Assembly: GCA_033239725.1 (NCBI GenBank)
Contig: BTCW01000038.1
Location: 637,501 to 701,500 of the forward strand
Source: Echinochloa phyllopogon
Taxonomy: Eukaryota; Streptophyta; Magnoliopsida; Poales; Poaceae
Length of the DNA stretch: 64,000 nt
Reading direction: 5' to 3'
Made by a program: the position numbers and the translations under genes. The first letter of the stretch is position 1; each line of letters opens with the position of its first letter. The notes under the pieces were generated by a model that was given only the letters and a program-made list of their open reading frames with translations, was not told where the DNA came from and made no database searches. Shown here in pieces: positions 11,752 through 24,149 of the stretch.

Positions 11752-13616
11752 GGGCCGCCCATGTCTCGCCGGGAAACCACACCGTGCCGCCGCTCCACCC
11801 GTGCCATCCAAAGCTCCCCCAACCGCGAGCCAAATCCGTCACCATCCCTCCACCCCCTTCCAATCCACTGCACCTACATCTCTACCATCTCCTAACCTTC
11901 GCCCTAAACCTCTCCTCACCGTGCCCCATCCACTCTCCCCACGGGAATCGGAGAAACTCCGGCCGTCCGAGCTCAACCCGCCCAGGATACGCCCGCCGGT
12001 GACGAACCCTCTCTGGCTTCGTTCCCCAACAACTAGCTGCGCAAATCAAATCTATGTGAGCCAACGATGCTCATGCTCATTCCCGTTTGTTGTGTGAGTC
12101 AAGTTTCCACGCTCGTCTCCTAGGCACGCCGCCGGCCGTGCGCCGTCACTGTGGCCTCCTAGGCTAGAGTTTGAGTTTCGGAGAGATGACGAGGAGGATA
12201 AGTGCGCAGGGATGAGGGGAACACGTTGGGGCACTCGTTGTAGTGGGGAGAGCTGCCCCCCTCGCCGGTGCCAGGGCGCCACAGCCCCCCCTGCCCATGG
12301 GGGCGTTCTGTCTGGAGGAGGAAGAATGGCAGGGACCCGGCTGTGAGAAGAATAGAAGTACAAGGAGTTGTTCTATAAAACTTTGGACTTAAGAGCTAAG
12401 GCGGAATAGATCCAGGGGGTTAAGAGTTGAATCCCGGGGGCTGGTTGAAAAAGAAATGCCATATGCATGAGAAAGAATCTTTCCCAAGGACCGGTTTGTA
12501 ATACCCAAAACTTGAACTCTTGAAATGCATTGCAGCAAACTTTAAAAAATCATACAAAATTATATAAAAATAAGAAAAATGAAAAATAATTTTTTTTGGA
12601 ATCCTCATGACCATGCTAACCTTTTATAGAAAGGATATATATACTTTTGATGAATATTTTTGAATTAAAAATAGAACTCATTTTAGATTTAAATGGTCAT
12701 AACTCAAGATCTATAAATGTTTTAGCGCTGAGCTTTGGATATATTGTTCCTAATGCCGTGTTTAGCCTTGTGTACAACATGTTGATCTAGTTTTGCTTTG
12801 TAACTTTACTTATAATGAAATATTTAAAATCTGTGCAGAAACACTAGAACAATTTTAATAATTTTTCTGGAAGGCTTTTAATGCTGAATTTTTTCTGGTG
12901 AATCACACATGACACATAGGATCTACAATAAATAACATACTTAAATTATTGATGTATAGCTTGCTTAAACTATATAGGTGGTTGAATCTGTTCATATTTA
13001 TCATTTAAAATATTTTTAGCTGAGCACTTATACTTGATACTAGGGAGGTACCATAAAAATCTTGAACCAAATTGATAACTAAAACTCTCTGAACAAATGT
13101 CACTTAGATCTAGTCCTATAAACTTCTAATAATTTTAATTTTAAAACTACTCACTGGATGAGCCCAAGTTTTGGCCAATAGCTCTGAAATGTTTTCATCT
13201 ATGCACCATAGAAATCTCATGCACAAAAGAGATCCCAAGCTTACTGAATAAAATAGCAAAGAAAATCAGCTGAAAATTCAATTAAAGGAAAAATGAACTA
13301 TGAACTCACTTTTACTATAGATAGTGAGGAAAATGAACTATAACATTAAGTATTAAGTAAAACCACCCCAATCAGCACCCTACCTTTCTTTATGAGAATA
13401 TAAGAAACTAAATTTTATATGAGTACACAATCACCATCAATCAAACCTAAGAAATCTACTGTCACATCTACTTAGTAAGAAAATATGTAGAATAAGAATC
13501 TTGTCCAGGTGAATGTGGCCAATCTTGAAACCCAAGGTTTTATTTTTGAAATGTCAATGCAACTCTTATTCTTAAAAATGAATATGGAAATCTTATGAAC
13601 ATGCATTTTCATGTAG

Positions 13617-13757
13617 ACTCTACGCTAGCTGACGAAACGTTCACGCTCGTCCAAGACGTAGAAGGAGTACGACAAGGAAGGAATGTGGACGTGATCAAGA
13701 TCGTGCAAGACCCAACACAAGGTTTGGAAGAGCCCAAAGCTAGTACGAAGCAAGAAG
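13617..13757 (+). other. Exon-like coding segment inside the plus-strand LTR block
   Basis: An acceptor (TTTCATGTAG) precedes an open stretch reading LADETFTLVQ, then KIVQDPTQGLEEPKAS, followed by a donor (AAGAAG-GTAAAC). It is the counterpart of the minus-strand segment at 6020-6185. The conserved splice signals and amino-acid pattern suggest selection or common descent within the LTR family. Function is unknown. Confidence 0.4.
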
Positions 13758-15609
13758 GTAAACCCTAGAGCGTAACCTAATTTTCGAATTTATGCAACGC
13801 TGCTTTATTATGATTGTACATTTACGTTCAGAAGTTGAAATAAAATTCTAGTTTCATGATCCTAGGCACCTAATGTTCTGAAATACTAGCATGATAGGTC
13901 ACTAGTGCCACGCTTTATGGACACCGTAAAAGTCGAGTGATTTCATGTCACTCGTGAGATATAGGGTTGAATACATTTCTTAAGTTGGAATCATAAAGAC
14001 TGATGGGCAGGAACTTCGTGATTCATTTGGATGCCCCATCCGTGTATCATGAAAACTAGCTAAAGTCAAATGGTATCGGTACTGCTGGTTAAATTTTGAA
14101 CGTCCTATGCACATGCCAAGAAATGGGATCGGTAAGTCTAGTACCCGATTGAAGCGGGGCATGTCCTTTCCCCCACTCTCTCGAGGAAACTCCCTTGCAG
14201 TACGCATGCGGTACAAGTGTGAGGTCGGCCAACACAGTCCGATGTTTCCGGATAGTATTGTGCCAAGGGAAGTGGGATCTGGATGCAAACCGCCTGGTTA
14301 GTGCAAGTCATGATGGCCAGCGCTCTCCGTGTGTTTAGATCCGCCTTGCAAGGTTAACAAACTCGATTCGAATCGTCTGCTTCTCACAGCTAATGAGACT
14401 TCTTAACCACTGTGCTGCATTGAGTAAAGAATGGAACCATAATGACGAATAATATTGATACTTGGATAAATGTATGCCTCACATGCTTGACTAGATAGGT
14501 TGCTTACCTAGAATGATTAAAAATTGAATTAGAATTTGCTGCTAAAATATTGAAAGAATCTACTCTTAGTCACTTTTTTTTTGGAAAAAACAAACCCAAT
14601 AGTCAAAATACCTTGCATGTCTAGGAGTCCAGTGAAATAGTTTTCACCCGATAGGTAAGTCTTGCTGAGTATACAGTATTAGTATATTCAGTCTTACTTT
14701 TGTTGAATGTTCACACGATGTGCTCTTGGATGTTTGGTTGCTGCTGTGCTTGGCCGTGTACTTTCCCTTTGGAAGGGACGGTCAAGTGGGACACATCCTT
14801 GGTCGGCAATGATGGTGACAAGAGGCATCATGACAGGCTTCATCACCATGTTATGTGTATCGCCCCTAGACTTCCGCTGTTTTCTTTCCATTACACTCTG
14901 TATTTTCTACTTATCTCAAGAACTGCTTTTGTAATCATAAGTACCTCTCTTGGGACCTATGTTGTAATAGAAGTTGTGGAATGTTGGGATTCTGGATTCG
15001 CATTTAATTTAATGCATACTAGTTTCGATCGGGGTAACACGTGGTTTCATCGGGCTTGACCTGACAAATCGTTCGATTGTTCCGTTTTAAATGTGTGGTT
15101 ACCTTAATGGTGATTATTAGCAGACTTAAGCCAGGTTAATTTGGTCAGTTCTGCTACAGTTCGTGCCGTGTCATGCTGGGCATTCTAGTTGGACATCTAT
15201 ACGTGTGGGGATGGGCCGCCGCCGATAGGAGGGGCCGCCGCCGGAAGGAGCTCGCTCGCTCTCTCGGTCGTGGAGACACGAAGAGAGGGGGAGAGGTTGC
15301 ATTTTTGCCTTCCTGCTCTGTTGGAGAGCGATTTTATCACCATGGTTCGGATGGGACTTATAATGAATTTTATAACCTTTAGGCTTTTTTCACGAGACAA
15401 GTCTGTTAAGCTTAATTAGCATAATCAGCCCATGCGATACTACAGTAAATATGTATTAATCATGAATTAATTACGTTTAATAGATTCGTTTCAAAAAAAG
15501 CTCTAGACTTACACAATTAATTTTATATTTAGTTCTTCTAAATAGCATCATTTGATGCGACAATACTCATTTTAATCCATTGGGCTACTGTTGTATGAGA
15601 AATTGCTCC

Positions 15610-15783
15610 CTATGGTTGTATGAGAACTTGCTGTTGAACTACTGAACAAATCATTTTAATATTCCAAATGCGCCCTATGGTTGTATGAGAACTTGCTGTT
15701 GAACTACTGAACAAATCATTTTAATATTCCAAATGCGCCCTATGGTTGTATGAGAACTTGCTGTTGAACTACTGAACAAATCC
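15610..15783 (+). repeat. 66-bp tandem repeat, about 2.6 copies
   Basis: The unit starts CTATGGTTGTATGAGAACTT and recurs at 15610, 15676 and 15742 with virtually no differences; the third copy stops after about 42 bases. The near identity points to a recent duplication. A single related copy lies near 26062. Confidence 0.9.
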
Positions 15784-15939
15784 ATGAGGAAATTCTGCAA
15801 CACCCGCTGCGATTCCTGTGCTCTCTAACCCATAGTTCGATTCGCTTCATACAGATTTCAGCGTCCTTTAGTTCAACACTCCATGAAATCTAACTCATAT
15901 TGATTAAAAAGAACAGTCCAACACTTCATCTTGAACTGT

Positions 15940-15941
<2 letters not shown>

Positions 15942-15971
<30 letters not shown>
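15942..15971 (+). repeat. (TA)n microsatellite
   Basis: About 15 uninterrupted TA units. Confidence 0.95.
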
Positions 15972-15977
<6 letters not shown>

Positions 15978-16160
15978 TGTTGTGGTAGTACACCAAAATT
16001 GTTGACGCGTATATTATTTATCAGCTTTTTAAAAAGTAATATAAAGATAGAAAATACTCACATTACATCTCATTATGTTGATGCAAATCTATTTTCTAGA
16101 TGCAAGAAGTTCAGGCTGCTTTCCTTATTGAGCATAAGCATAGTCTACAGACAGTCGTAT

Positions 16161-16667
16161 TCAGCGAAGTCCTTCAGGATCCATGCTAAGCGGTAAGCAG
16201 TTCCAGAAACAAAGCGGAGTAGAAGACCGATTGTTACTGGGAGCTGAACAATTGCACCCTCTCACCCATCGGAGCCAGCCTTGGTCGGCGAGGCTGAAGA
16301 GGCACACCAGAGCGGCGTCGATGCCTCCGTCCGTCGCCACCGGAGGAAGACGATTCGATTCGATGAACACGAGGCCCCCCTCCGGCAGGTAGCCGCCGAC
16401 CGCCGAGCGTGTACAGGAACGCCCCGCCGAGATTCCTGCCAGGCCGCTCAAAGTCCGGGCTGTGCCGCACCGTCCTCGCCGGGTCGGCCGCCGGCGCCAG
16501 CCCCTGCCGGAGCTCGCGGAATCGATGAAGGACCGGAAGTAACGGCCGTCCATGCGGGACACCAGCGCCTCGGGCATGGGCGCGAGATCCCCCACGGAAG
16601 CGGCCGGCCGCGCCCAGAACACGACGTCGCTGCCGGTGACGACGAGCTGAGCAGCTGGAGCCGCCAT
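16161..16667 (-). CDS. Unrecognised ORF ('X'), hypothetical protein
   Basis: A minus-strand frame of about 168 codons starts at the ATG at 16667-16665, reading MAAPAAQLVVTGSDVVFWAR, then MPEALVSRMDGRYFRSFID. It has an Arg-rich GC-rich middle, then YLPEGGLVFIESNRLPPVA and GIDAALVCLFSLADQGWLRW. I do not recognise the family. The last hydrophobic stretch could be a membrane segment or a buried helix. Degenerate copies of both its ends lie at 22186-22720 and 24150-24660, and short upstream pieces near 26360-26420. Duplication in step with the neighbouring kinase block argues that it was once a gene. Whether it is translated now, and whether it has introns, cannot be decided from the sequence. Confidence 0.4.
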   Translation of the reverse strand: MAAPAAQLVVTGSDVVFWARPAASVGDLAPMPEALVSRMDGRYFRSFIDSASSGRGWRRRPTRRGRCGTARTLSGLAGISAGRSCTRSAVGGYLPEGGLVFIESNRLPPVATDGGIDAALVCLFSLADQGWLRWVRGCNCSAPSNNRSSTPLCFWNCLPLSMDPEGLR

Positions 16668-17618
16668 TGCGACGCTGGTGGCTGGAGAGTGGCAGAGGGA
16701 AGGGAGGCGAAGGAACGAAGTGGACTCTGCGAGTGGCGCGGCGGCCTGGCCGTGCACACGAGGAGGCCCCTGGCTCCAACGCCGGAGGCCGGAGCCTTCG
16801 CCGCCGCCGCCGATCCCGGCCGGCCAACGCGTTTTCCAATTCAGGGGTTATTTGAAATATTCCGGATGCGTATTTGGATAACAAAAATGCTTTTTTTATG
16901 TGTTGGATAGAGAAAAAATTAAATATTCTAGAGTTGTCTTCTGCAATGTAGAACACTAACTGGTGGGAACCACGTGTGAGTGACTTGCATTTCTTCTTTC
17001 CCCTCCTCTTCTTCAAGCTGCTGCCCGTGGGTTTAGGGTTTAGGGAATTCCTATGACCTGTTTTGGTTGTTGACTTGTACTTGAAGGTCATGTAAGGTTT
17101 GGCAACCTGCACATTTTGCCCCTGTCCTCTGATCCCAAGAACTCCTGGTTCCATGCCAATTTTCTGTTACTTTGTCACAGTTACCTATGCCAAGTGTGCC
17201 CCCTGGACAGTAAACAGCCACATTAGTCTTGTAGGATAGAGTTATATTTGTTCATTTTCACAATATTAATTTGTTCCATTTTTGAAGTGACTGACAATAA
17301 AGCACTGCCCGATGTATATTCATATAGAAAAGGATCACAACTATTACATGTAACAAAAGAAGAAAAAAGTAAAAAAAAAAACTCCACCTGATCTCTACAC
17401 TACAATATCTCCAAGCCCTTTTGCACCGGACAATGTTTGTACAGCATATTAAGAACTTTCATTTCACAGTGTTTGTCCATTTATAGGGAATAAGAGTGAT
17501 CTTCATTATTTAATTATGTCTTCATGACAAACTGATAAATTGGGCTAATGTTTTTCTTTCCGTTTGAAGGGTATACATTAATTCCTCTGCTAGTGCAAAA
17601 CGTGAAAACCTTGAGAGC

Positions 17619-20600
17619 ATGCTGTCCGATGAAAGTGTAGAGCCGACTGACCTACCATTATCACTTTTGGAACAAATCACAAATAATTTCTCCGATGATA
17701 AACTAATAGGGAGAGGTGGTTTTGCTATGGTTTATAAGGTATTGTCATTTGGCCCAGTATTAAGGTAGCTGACCCAAAAAATTAAGCTGATGTCGACAAG
17801 GCTTGTTGCATTGTGACTGCAGGGAAAGCTTAGGAAGGGGACGATTGCTGTGAAGAAGTTTTTCAATATGCATTTGCATGAGGAAAAATTCATTCATGAG
17901 GTTGAATGTCTAATGAAGGCAAAACACAAAAATGTAGTACGATTTCTTGGTTATTGTTCTGACACACAAGGAAAAATGGAAACCTACAAGGGAAAGCTTG
18001 TCATGGTAGATGTACCACAAAGATTACTATGCTTTGAGTATTTACCTAAAGGGAGTCTTCATGAATATATTACTGGTAGGGTAGTGTAGCATGTAAAGTT
18101 TCTTTTCATCTTCATGTTCTTTATTGAAGATAGTTTGGTTCAAGGTATAATTATAAACTCAATTACATATATTAATTGCTGTACACTAGCTAGAATTAAA
18201 AATTGCGGTGGTTTAAAAGTACCCACTGGTACTTGTTGGTACTTCTATCTCTAATTTTTGCCCCCCGTCTGTTCTGAAAAAAATAAAAAAATTTAAGTTT
18301 AAGGACTTTTTTGGTACTTGGTCTCGCCAATTTGGTACTCCTTGGTACTTTTCTTTAGGTACTTCCTTTGTTTTCACTGTTAGATTTCTCACGATGGACG
18401 ACTCTCATTTTTTCTAACCATTCTAAATTTCTCTTAAAGATATTGTCATGCAAAAGAATCTCCAGTAACTAAAGCTGCTTTATCCTATCCCATTTGTAGA
18501 TGCATCCTGCAAAGTTGAATGGAGACAATACTACCAAATAATCAAGGGAATTGGCACGGGTTTGCAGTATCTTCACGAGAATCGCATTGTTCATTTAGAT
18601 CTGAAGCCTGCTAATATATTGTTGGATGACAATATGGTACCGAAAATTGCTGACTTTGGACTCTCAAGGTGCTTTGATGAAAAGCAAAGCCATGTTATCA
18701 CTTCAAAACTGTTTGGAACACTGTAAGCTGTCAAACTTCTTGAGAATCCACCTTGGCGGTTAGTTGTGTATTATATTGCACCCCTCTTCCAGATAACCGA
18801 ATGCACTATACAAATTTCCCTGCAGAGGATATTTAGCACCAGAATGCTGTAGTCCACGTGGCAGAATCACATACAAGGCAGACATATATAGTCTTGGAGT
18901 TATAATCATAGAGATACTGACAGGAGAAAAGACATATCCTGAGGATTATGATGTAAGAATAATCTGTGTGCTCCTTCAAAAATAATGAGAAGTTAAAAAG
19001 AACTGGTGTGTTTTCACTTCACATAATGTCATCATTCCATTTTTTATGCCTTTTCTCGACAGCACATCCAGTAGCTAAAAACACAAGTTTGCAGTAAAAA
19101 AGAATCAACCAATGTTTTTTTTATCCTTGTCAATATAGTATTGAAATATGCAAAGAAAAAAATATAGATTGACCAGTGAGGTTGCGCTTTACTTGATGTG
19201 TTTTGTGCATTTACATCAGTATATGTGGTTTGTATTACTCCCTCATCTGTTAAATAAATTCCCATTTATACATTGGCATGGTATTCCATAAACATTTTGA
19301 CAACTACTTTTTATATGTATATGTTAGTATAATGATTCATAATATAAATATAGTTTATGAAAAAAATCTGCTGATTATATTTGCACATTATGAGTTCAGT
19401 TTTTTAATATAAAAGTGGGGAAAGTTTGAGAAAGTTGTGTTGCTAGTTCTTTAGGGCGTCGTACATTTTATAAACTACTGTATTACTGAAACTTCATTCG
19501 CTGTGTCAAAAAGGTGTTGGTCCTATTTCATAAACCAAAATCCATCAATTGCTGTTTCTAGGTACTCAGGCGTTGGGGGGACAGGTTGGAGGAATTACAC
19601 AAAGAAAAGCAGTTGGAGCAATTACATTTGTGCACTGAAATAGGGAAAGAATGCACCAACTATAATCCAAAGAGGAGACCAGATGCAAAGACTATTGTCT
19701 GTAGGCTTGAGGAAGCAGATATTGTGGATATATCTATTGTTACTGACATGAGCAACTTTTCAGAAGCACAGGTAATTTCACTTCTCTATAATGGTTGTTT
19801 GTACGAAAGAGCTTAAATTTTAGCATTTTAAATTAAAAATAGTTTTAAGTGATTGACAAAATTCCACAATTCCCTAATTAGATCATTCCAATTTTTTTTG
19901 TTGATGTGACTACATTGTTTAAAATAGTATAATTTCTATATCCTTCCTTTTGCAAATTTGAAAATGTTTACATATCTATAATCTTAATCATTAATGAGAA
20001 ATGGATTTCACATTATTTTATTTATTTCTTGTTGTTTCAAACCTTCCAATTATGCAGTATGCTGATGTAATTATCCTACCTTTTTGCAAATGCAAGGTAG
20101 AGCAGGATGACGATGGGGGTAACTGTAACCTCATTGGTGCGATTGGTCGTGAGCTGTCCCTCAAGTGCCTTGTTAGGCTGTCCCGGTCGGACTACGACTT
20201 AGTGGCCTCCCTGAGTCGGGACTTCCGGTCTGTGGTGCGCGATGGGGAGATCTACCGCTTGCGGCGGCTGACTGGGGTGGCAGAGCATTGGATGTACATC
20301 TATTCTAGTTTTCGAGAGTGGAACGCATATGATCCACACCGCCAACGCTGGATCCAGTTGCCTAATATGCCCGCTGATGAATGCTTCAAGTGCTCTGACA
20401 AGGAGTCGCTCGCTGTGGGCACAGACCTGCTTGTGTTTTGCAGGGGGATGGGCGTGGAATGCATGATGTTTATTCTTTTCAGATATAGCATCCTTTCAAA
20501 TTCATGGATTCGGACTGGTCCCATGAAGTATCCACGGTTCCTATTCGGGCCAACAAGTGTTGGGCAGAAGGCCTATCTGGCAGGGGGCATTGATCACTTT

Positions 20601-21170
20601 GGCAGGGTCTTGAGCTCCGTAGAGATGTATGATTCTGAGAAAAAAAGTCGGTGGCCCCTTCCCAGCATGAATAGGGGTAGAAAGAAGTGTTCAGCAGTGT
20701 TCATGGACGGGAAGTTGTATGTGATTGGTGGGATTGGCAGCCAAAATGAGGAATTGACATGCGGTGAGGAATATGATTTTCAGCAGGGGTCTTGGAGGGT
20801 GATCGAGAACATGTATGAGGGTCTCAACGTACGAGTAAAAGATGGTCCTCTTGTTGCAGTTGTCAAGAACGAGCTTTATGCAGCTGATTACCCTGAGGAG
20901 AATGTCAAGAAATATGATAAGCAGAACAATAGATGGATCACACTTGGAAAATTGCCAGAAATTAATAATTTGTCATCGGAGAATGGACGTGGTATAGGTT
21001 TCAAAGCATTTGGTGACCAGTTGATCGTCATTGGAAGCTCAAGGAGTTCTACTGATGGCATGCTTGAGCTTAATGCATGGGTCCCAGATGAGCGACCGCC
21101 TGTTTGGAATTTGATTGCTAGGCGTCACCTGGGAAATTTTGTGTATAAAGCCGCTGTGATGAGTTGCTGA
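17619..21170 (+). CDS. Kinase-F-box/kelch fusion gene, copy 1 (six exons)
   Basis: Exons 17619-17738, 17823-18075, 18500-18722, 18826-18952, 19562-19771 and 20097-21170 join to 668 residues. Residues 1-311 form a protein kinase of the receptor-like cytoplasmic type: glycine loop IGRGGFAMVYKG, AVKK lysine, EVECLMKAKHKNVVRFLGY, catalytic loop HLDLKPANILLD, ADFGLSR and YLAPE. The H-L-D in place of HRD makes it a non-RD kinase, a class common among plant immune kinases. Residues 312-668 match plant F-box/kelch-repeat proteins: IGRELSLKCLVRLSRSDY (F-box), AVGTDLLVF, then kelch blades around KAYLAGGID and KLYVIGGI, ending AAVMSC. F-box proteins recruit substrates to SCF ubiquitin ligases. The splice from SNFSEAQ into VEQDDDGG is phase 0. 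There is no signal peptide or membrane segment. The start used in copy 2 is ATT here, so I use the next in-frame ATG. Two separate genes remain possible but are less likely (see findings). Confidence 0.75.
18185..18460 (+). mobile_element. Insertion in intron 2 of the kinase gene copy 1
   Basis: This intron is 424 bp here but only 158 bp in the second copy. The extra DNA repeats GGTACTT words (GTACCCACTGGTACTTGTTGGTACTT and onward), suggesting a small unclassified insertion. Terminal repeats are not clear. Confidence 0.4.
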
Positions 21171-22029
21171 ATCCATTGAATGAAGACTGAATGCAGTGGG
21201 TATTTAAGGAGGAGAATGTATGCACAAAGCTTTACAGATGCGCACATTTGTTCACCTGTCATTCTAAACATACCTGAGAGTTTCACAATTGGTTCGACCG
21301 TCATGAACAGGATTCTCAGAAGTCGCCTTGTGCAAGCCAGCCAAACTACTCAATTCTGAAGCAGCCAACAATATTGTTGCAGAACAAAGTATAGATGACA
21401 TGAGGAGTTGAATGAAACATGACCCGGCGTGCAGAGCACATTTTATTTGTGCGTGGGAATAAACTTGGGCAGGGCTGGAAAGGCATTCCTTCGGCTTTGC
21501 CTTACAGAGTATACTTGTAGTTTGCAGGACAAGCCGAGGAAATAAAGGAGCTTAAAAAAAGAGGCCACTCATAATGTTTTCATATAAATCCCCCCTTTCT
21601 CGTTTGCATATTTTTTCTTGAATTTAAAAGAGACCAGTCAGTTATTGCATGCATCCCGACCGGTAACTAGCAAACTCCCCCAAAATATTCGGTTTTGTGC
21701 ATTTAAGGTTCGGTCTATGTTAGTGGGTTTGGTTTTGAGGGTCTGGGTGGTAATTTTGTCCACCCCTAACTACAAGGATGTTTGGGTGGTAATCAAGCAA
21801 GTTACCGTACTGAAATGATCCATGGTTGTCCCATTCCTCCAACAGAAAACATCGTTACTAGTTGCAGTTGTATCTGACTCGCACCATCCCCTTTGTCACA
21901 TTGTATCCATGAGCTCCTTCCATGGGCTCCAGATCACTGGCGCAAACGCCGCGTCGAGTCCTCTTCTTCGTTCCTTGGTTGCAGTTTCGTGCCCACCAGT
22001 CTTGCAGCTTGGCCTCTCCAGATCGATGA

Positions 22030-22165
22030 TGATCACTTGGAGAATAGCTGGTCCATGCCCTCCAAGCTCCACGTCCTCTCGTCTCTCCGGCAGCCGCAGA
22101 TACACGAACACCCACGCGGCCACAGCCGCGCCGGCGTACAGGAAGAAGCACCCGGCCATGGAGAA
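22030..22165 (-). pseudogene. Remnant of a sugar/polyol transporter, C-terminal end only
   Basis: The minus strand encodes MAGCFFLYAGAAVAAWVFVY, then LRLPERRE followed by a frameshift where the family has PETRG. Only the last membrane segment is left. It sits downstream of the kinase-F-box/kelch gene in the same place and orientation as the longer copy at 35215-36298, so it belongs to the duplicated block. Confidence 0.7.
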
Positions 22166-22185
22166 ACAAGTGGAGTAGGAGACGA

Positions 22186-22720
22186 TTGTTACTGGGAGCT
22201 GAACAATTGCATTTCAGAGCCCCTAGCTGAACATTCTTGTCTGCTGCCTTCAGCAGTTGTAGTCATGGTTTAATTTCACCATCCTATCTTCATTTCTGGA
22301 AGCAATTCGTTCAGTCTAACAAAGTAACAGTGATTGTACCTGCCAACAAAAGGGCTGGAACTAGCTGAGATAACTCCTGTTACACACTTTGCGTCTTTTC
22401 TGAAAGCAGTTTGTTCAGTCAAACAATGGTTACACTACACCAGTGAGCAACAGAGTTGATGTACAAACTGAAATGCGCGAATCATCCCCCTGAACATGTG
22501 AGATCAACATCGTCCTCAGGCTGAAACAAAATCCTGCATTTCGGCACCGACTATGGCACGCCTACCTAAAGCCGTGCGTCTGCGCCTGCCGTTGCCAGGT
22601 TGTAGCAGCAGCAAGCCGTCCATGGCGAGGCTGAAGAGGCACACCAGGGCGTCGATGCCGGCCTCCGTCACCGCGAAAAAAGGAAGAGGATTCGGTGAAC
22701 ACAAGTGTAAGGCCAAATTA
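22186..22720 (-). pseudogene. Degenerate copy of ORF X, 3' half
   Basis: The plus-strand words GATTGTTACTGGGAGCTGAACAATTGCA at the left end match 16224-16255 next to ORF X. The minus frame at 22516-22716 reads GIDALVCLFSLAMDG, matching GIDAALVCLFSLADQG of ORF X. Upstream homology breaks off at about 22720, where 1.4 kb of unrelated AT-rich DNA begins. Confidence 0.55.
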
Positions 22721-24145
22721 CCTCGACTAAATCAAGTTATCATCTATTGATTAACTGGATTTAATCGAAATAATTCCGTTAGTTCTCGGTACGTGTCTCG
22801 AGCATCGTCTAGGAACAACCCACATACCGTTGTTACATCATACCGTTGTTACAAGAATAAAAAAATTCAAAAATTATACTTAAAATCTATGATAACTATA
22901 ACATACTATAACATGAGAGTTTTAACCAATTAAATTAAGATTCTTAACGAACTTAGATATAATCTAGATTTAGGTGGCTATCCTATCATATTTTTCTTAG
23001 ATTGAAAGTTAAAACGCAGCGGGAAGATAACAAGTAATAAGATGCAACAATGATGTCCTTTCCCATAAGACACCACCTGCACAAGCTTAGAGCAACATCC
23101 ACCATCCATCCACTTTGCCAGCTCCGGCGGGATGATTGTGGTAAGTATTATCATTCGAAATTATACCAATGAGGTTTCTAATTATATGAGGCATATCACA
23201 AGTTAACAAAGGTGGGTTTATAGTCTACGTGAGCACAATTGATTACCTATGTATTTTTCAAGTAAACAAATTCTACAACATGCCTATCCTCGTGCAATCA
23301 TCTTATGAAGGTCAAGAATTGAAAATAGCATATCATGATCGTTGGTGAATAACAAGATTGGTTTTCATAATTTTAGAAGAAGCTATATGTAATTGATCAT
23401 GTATTTAACAAGTTAAGATAACTTATGATTGAGTTATTCATAAACTATGGAAGTGCATGGTCAATTCTTAAGTCATGCTAATTTAAACAACATTTGAAGG
23501 TTAAAGGAAGCTAACAAAGTTGGATCCATAATCTTAGAAGCACATATATAATTATTATGCATTTTACCAGATAATTAGGTTCAAATATATCAAAAATTGT
23601 ACCAATATATACACAAATAATGCACGCAAGTACTTCCATTAGATTATACATACCATAAGTGAGCTAGCAAAATTGGTTTGACAATTTTTGGACTAATAGA
23701 GAACTAACCATGCAATTAGCAAGATAAACACTCATATAATTAAATCAGATAATACATTAATTATTTTGTGACCAATCATATTTTTAAAAGATAATAGACA
23801 TCATTTATAAACTAACAGAATTGGTTTCGTATTTTTTCGAACTATATTCAATTTTATATGAATTACACAAGATGATACATATTTATGCAATGAAACAAAC
23901 AGGGCTGACTGGGCTGGATACTGTATACCGGGGGACAGTCCGCAAAATATAATAACCCATGGGTTAGTTGGGCCCCACCAATTTGAAGTACCATGTATGT
24001 GCATGATGATTCTAGAAAGTTCTAAATTGGAAGTGAAAAGTAAGATGAGCCAACTTAGATAGCTAGTTCTAAGTTTAGATTAACTCTTTTATGCAAAGTG
24101 AGAATAAAAACATGAACAAGTTAAAGTGAAGGTGTGGTGCACTCA
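22721..24145. other. AT-rich insertion splitting the ORF X copy
   Basis: No gene is seen. The DNA separates the 3' and 5' halves of the degenerate ORF X copy and is therefore probably an insertion. It contains recurring ACAAGTTAA and AATTGGTTT words. I found no terminal repeats that define it. Confidence 0.35.
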
Positions 24146-24149
24146 ACAT

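Larger units (their letters stand above)
10860..15175 (+). mobile_element. Long LTR-type block, plus orientation
   Basis: An AT-rich leader (10860-11440) is followed by a GC-rich promoter-like part with a TATA box at 11745, then AT-rich DNA, a small exon-like segment (13617-13757), and a tail around 14640-15172 ending near CGTGCCGTGTCA. The order mirrors the minus-strand block at 5303-8375. The gag remnant lies immediately upstream, so this may be the 3' LTR of a deleted element or an independent solo LTR. The 5' boundary is not sharp. The many GC-rich open frames at 11334-12363 are not taken as genes. Confidence 0.45.
15176..16160. other. Intergenic DNA with MITE-like and simple repeats
   Basis: No gene. 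Around 15380-15520 there is AT-rich DNA (CTTAATTAGCATAATCAGCC, AATAGATTCGTTT) reminiscent of an abundant grass MITE, too decayed to bound. Tandem and TA repeats follow and are listed separately. The part at 15784-15870 resembles 26130-26230, part of the block duplication described in the findings. Confidence 0.4.

Noticed and set aside
11334..12363. Several GC-rich ORFs around the TATA box at 11745
   Set aside because: Overlapping frames on both strands with no domain; the region is better read as an LTR promoter and leader.
20001..20096. Start of the F-box/kelch protein of copy 1 at an ATG in intron 5, making it a separate gene
   Set aside because: The extra 32 residues (DFTLFYLFLVVSNL and onward) are AT-rich intron sequence, have no counterpart in copy 2, and the same acceptor is usable in both copies. 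It is kept only as an alternative.
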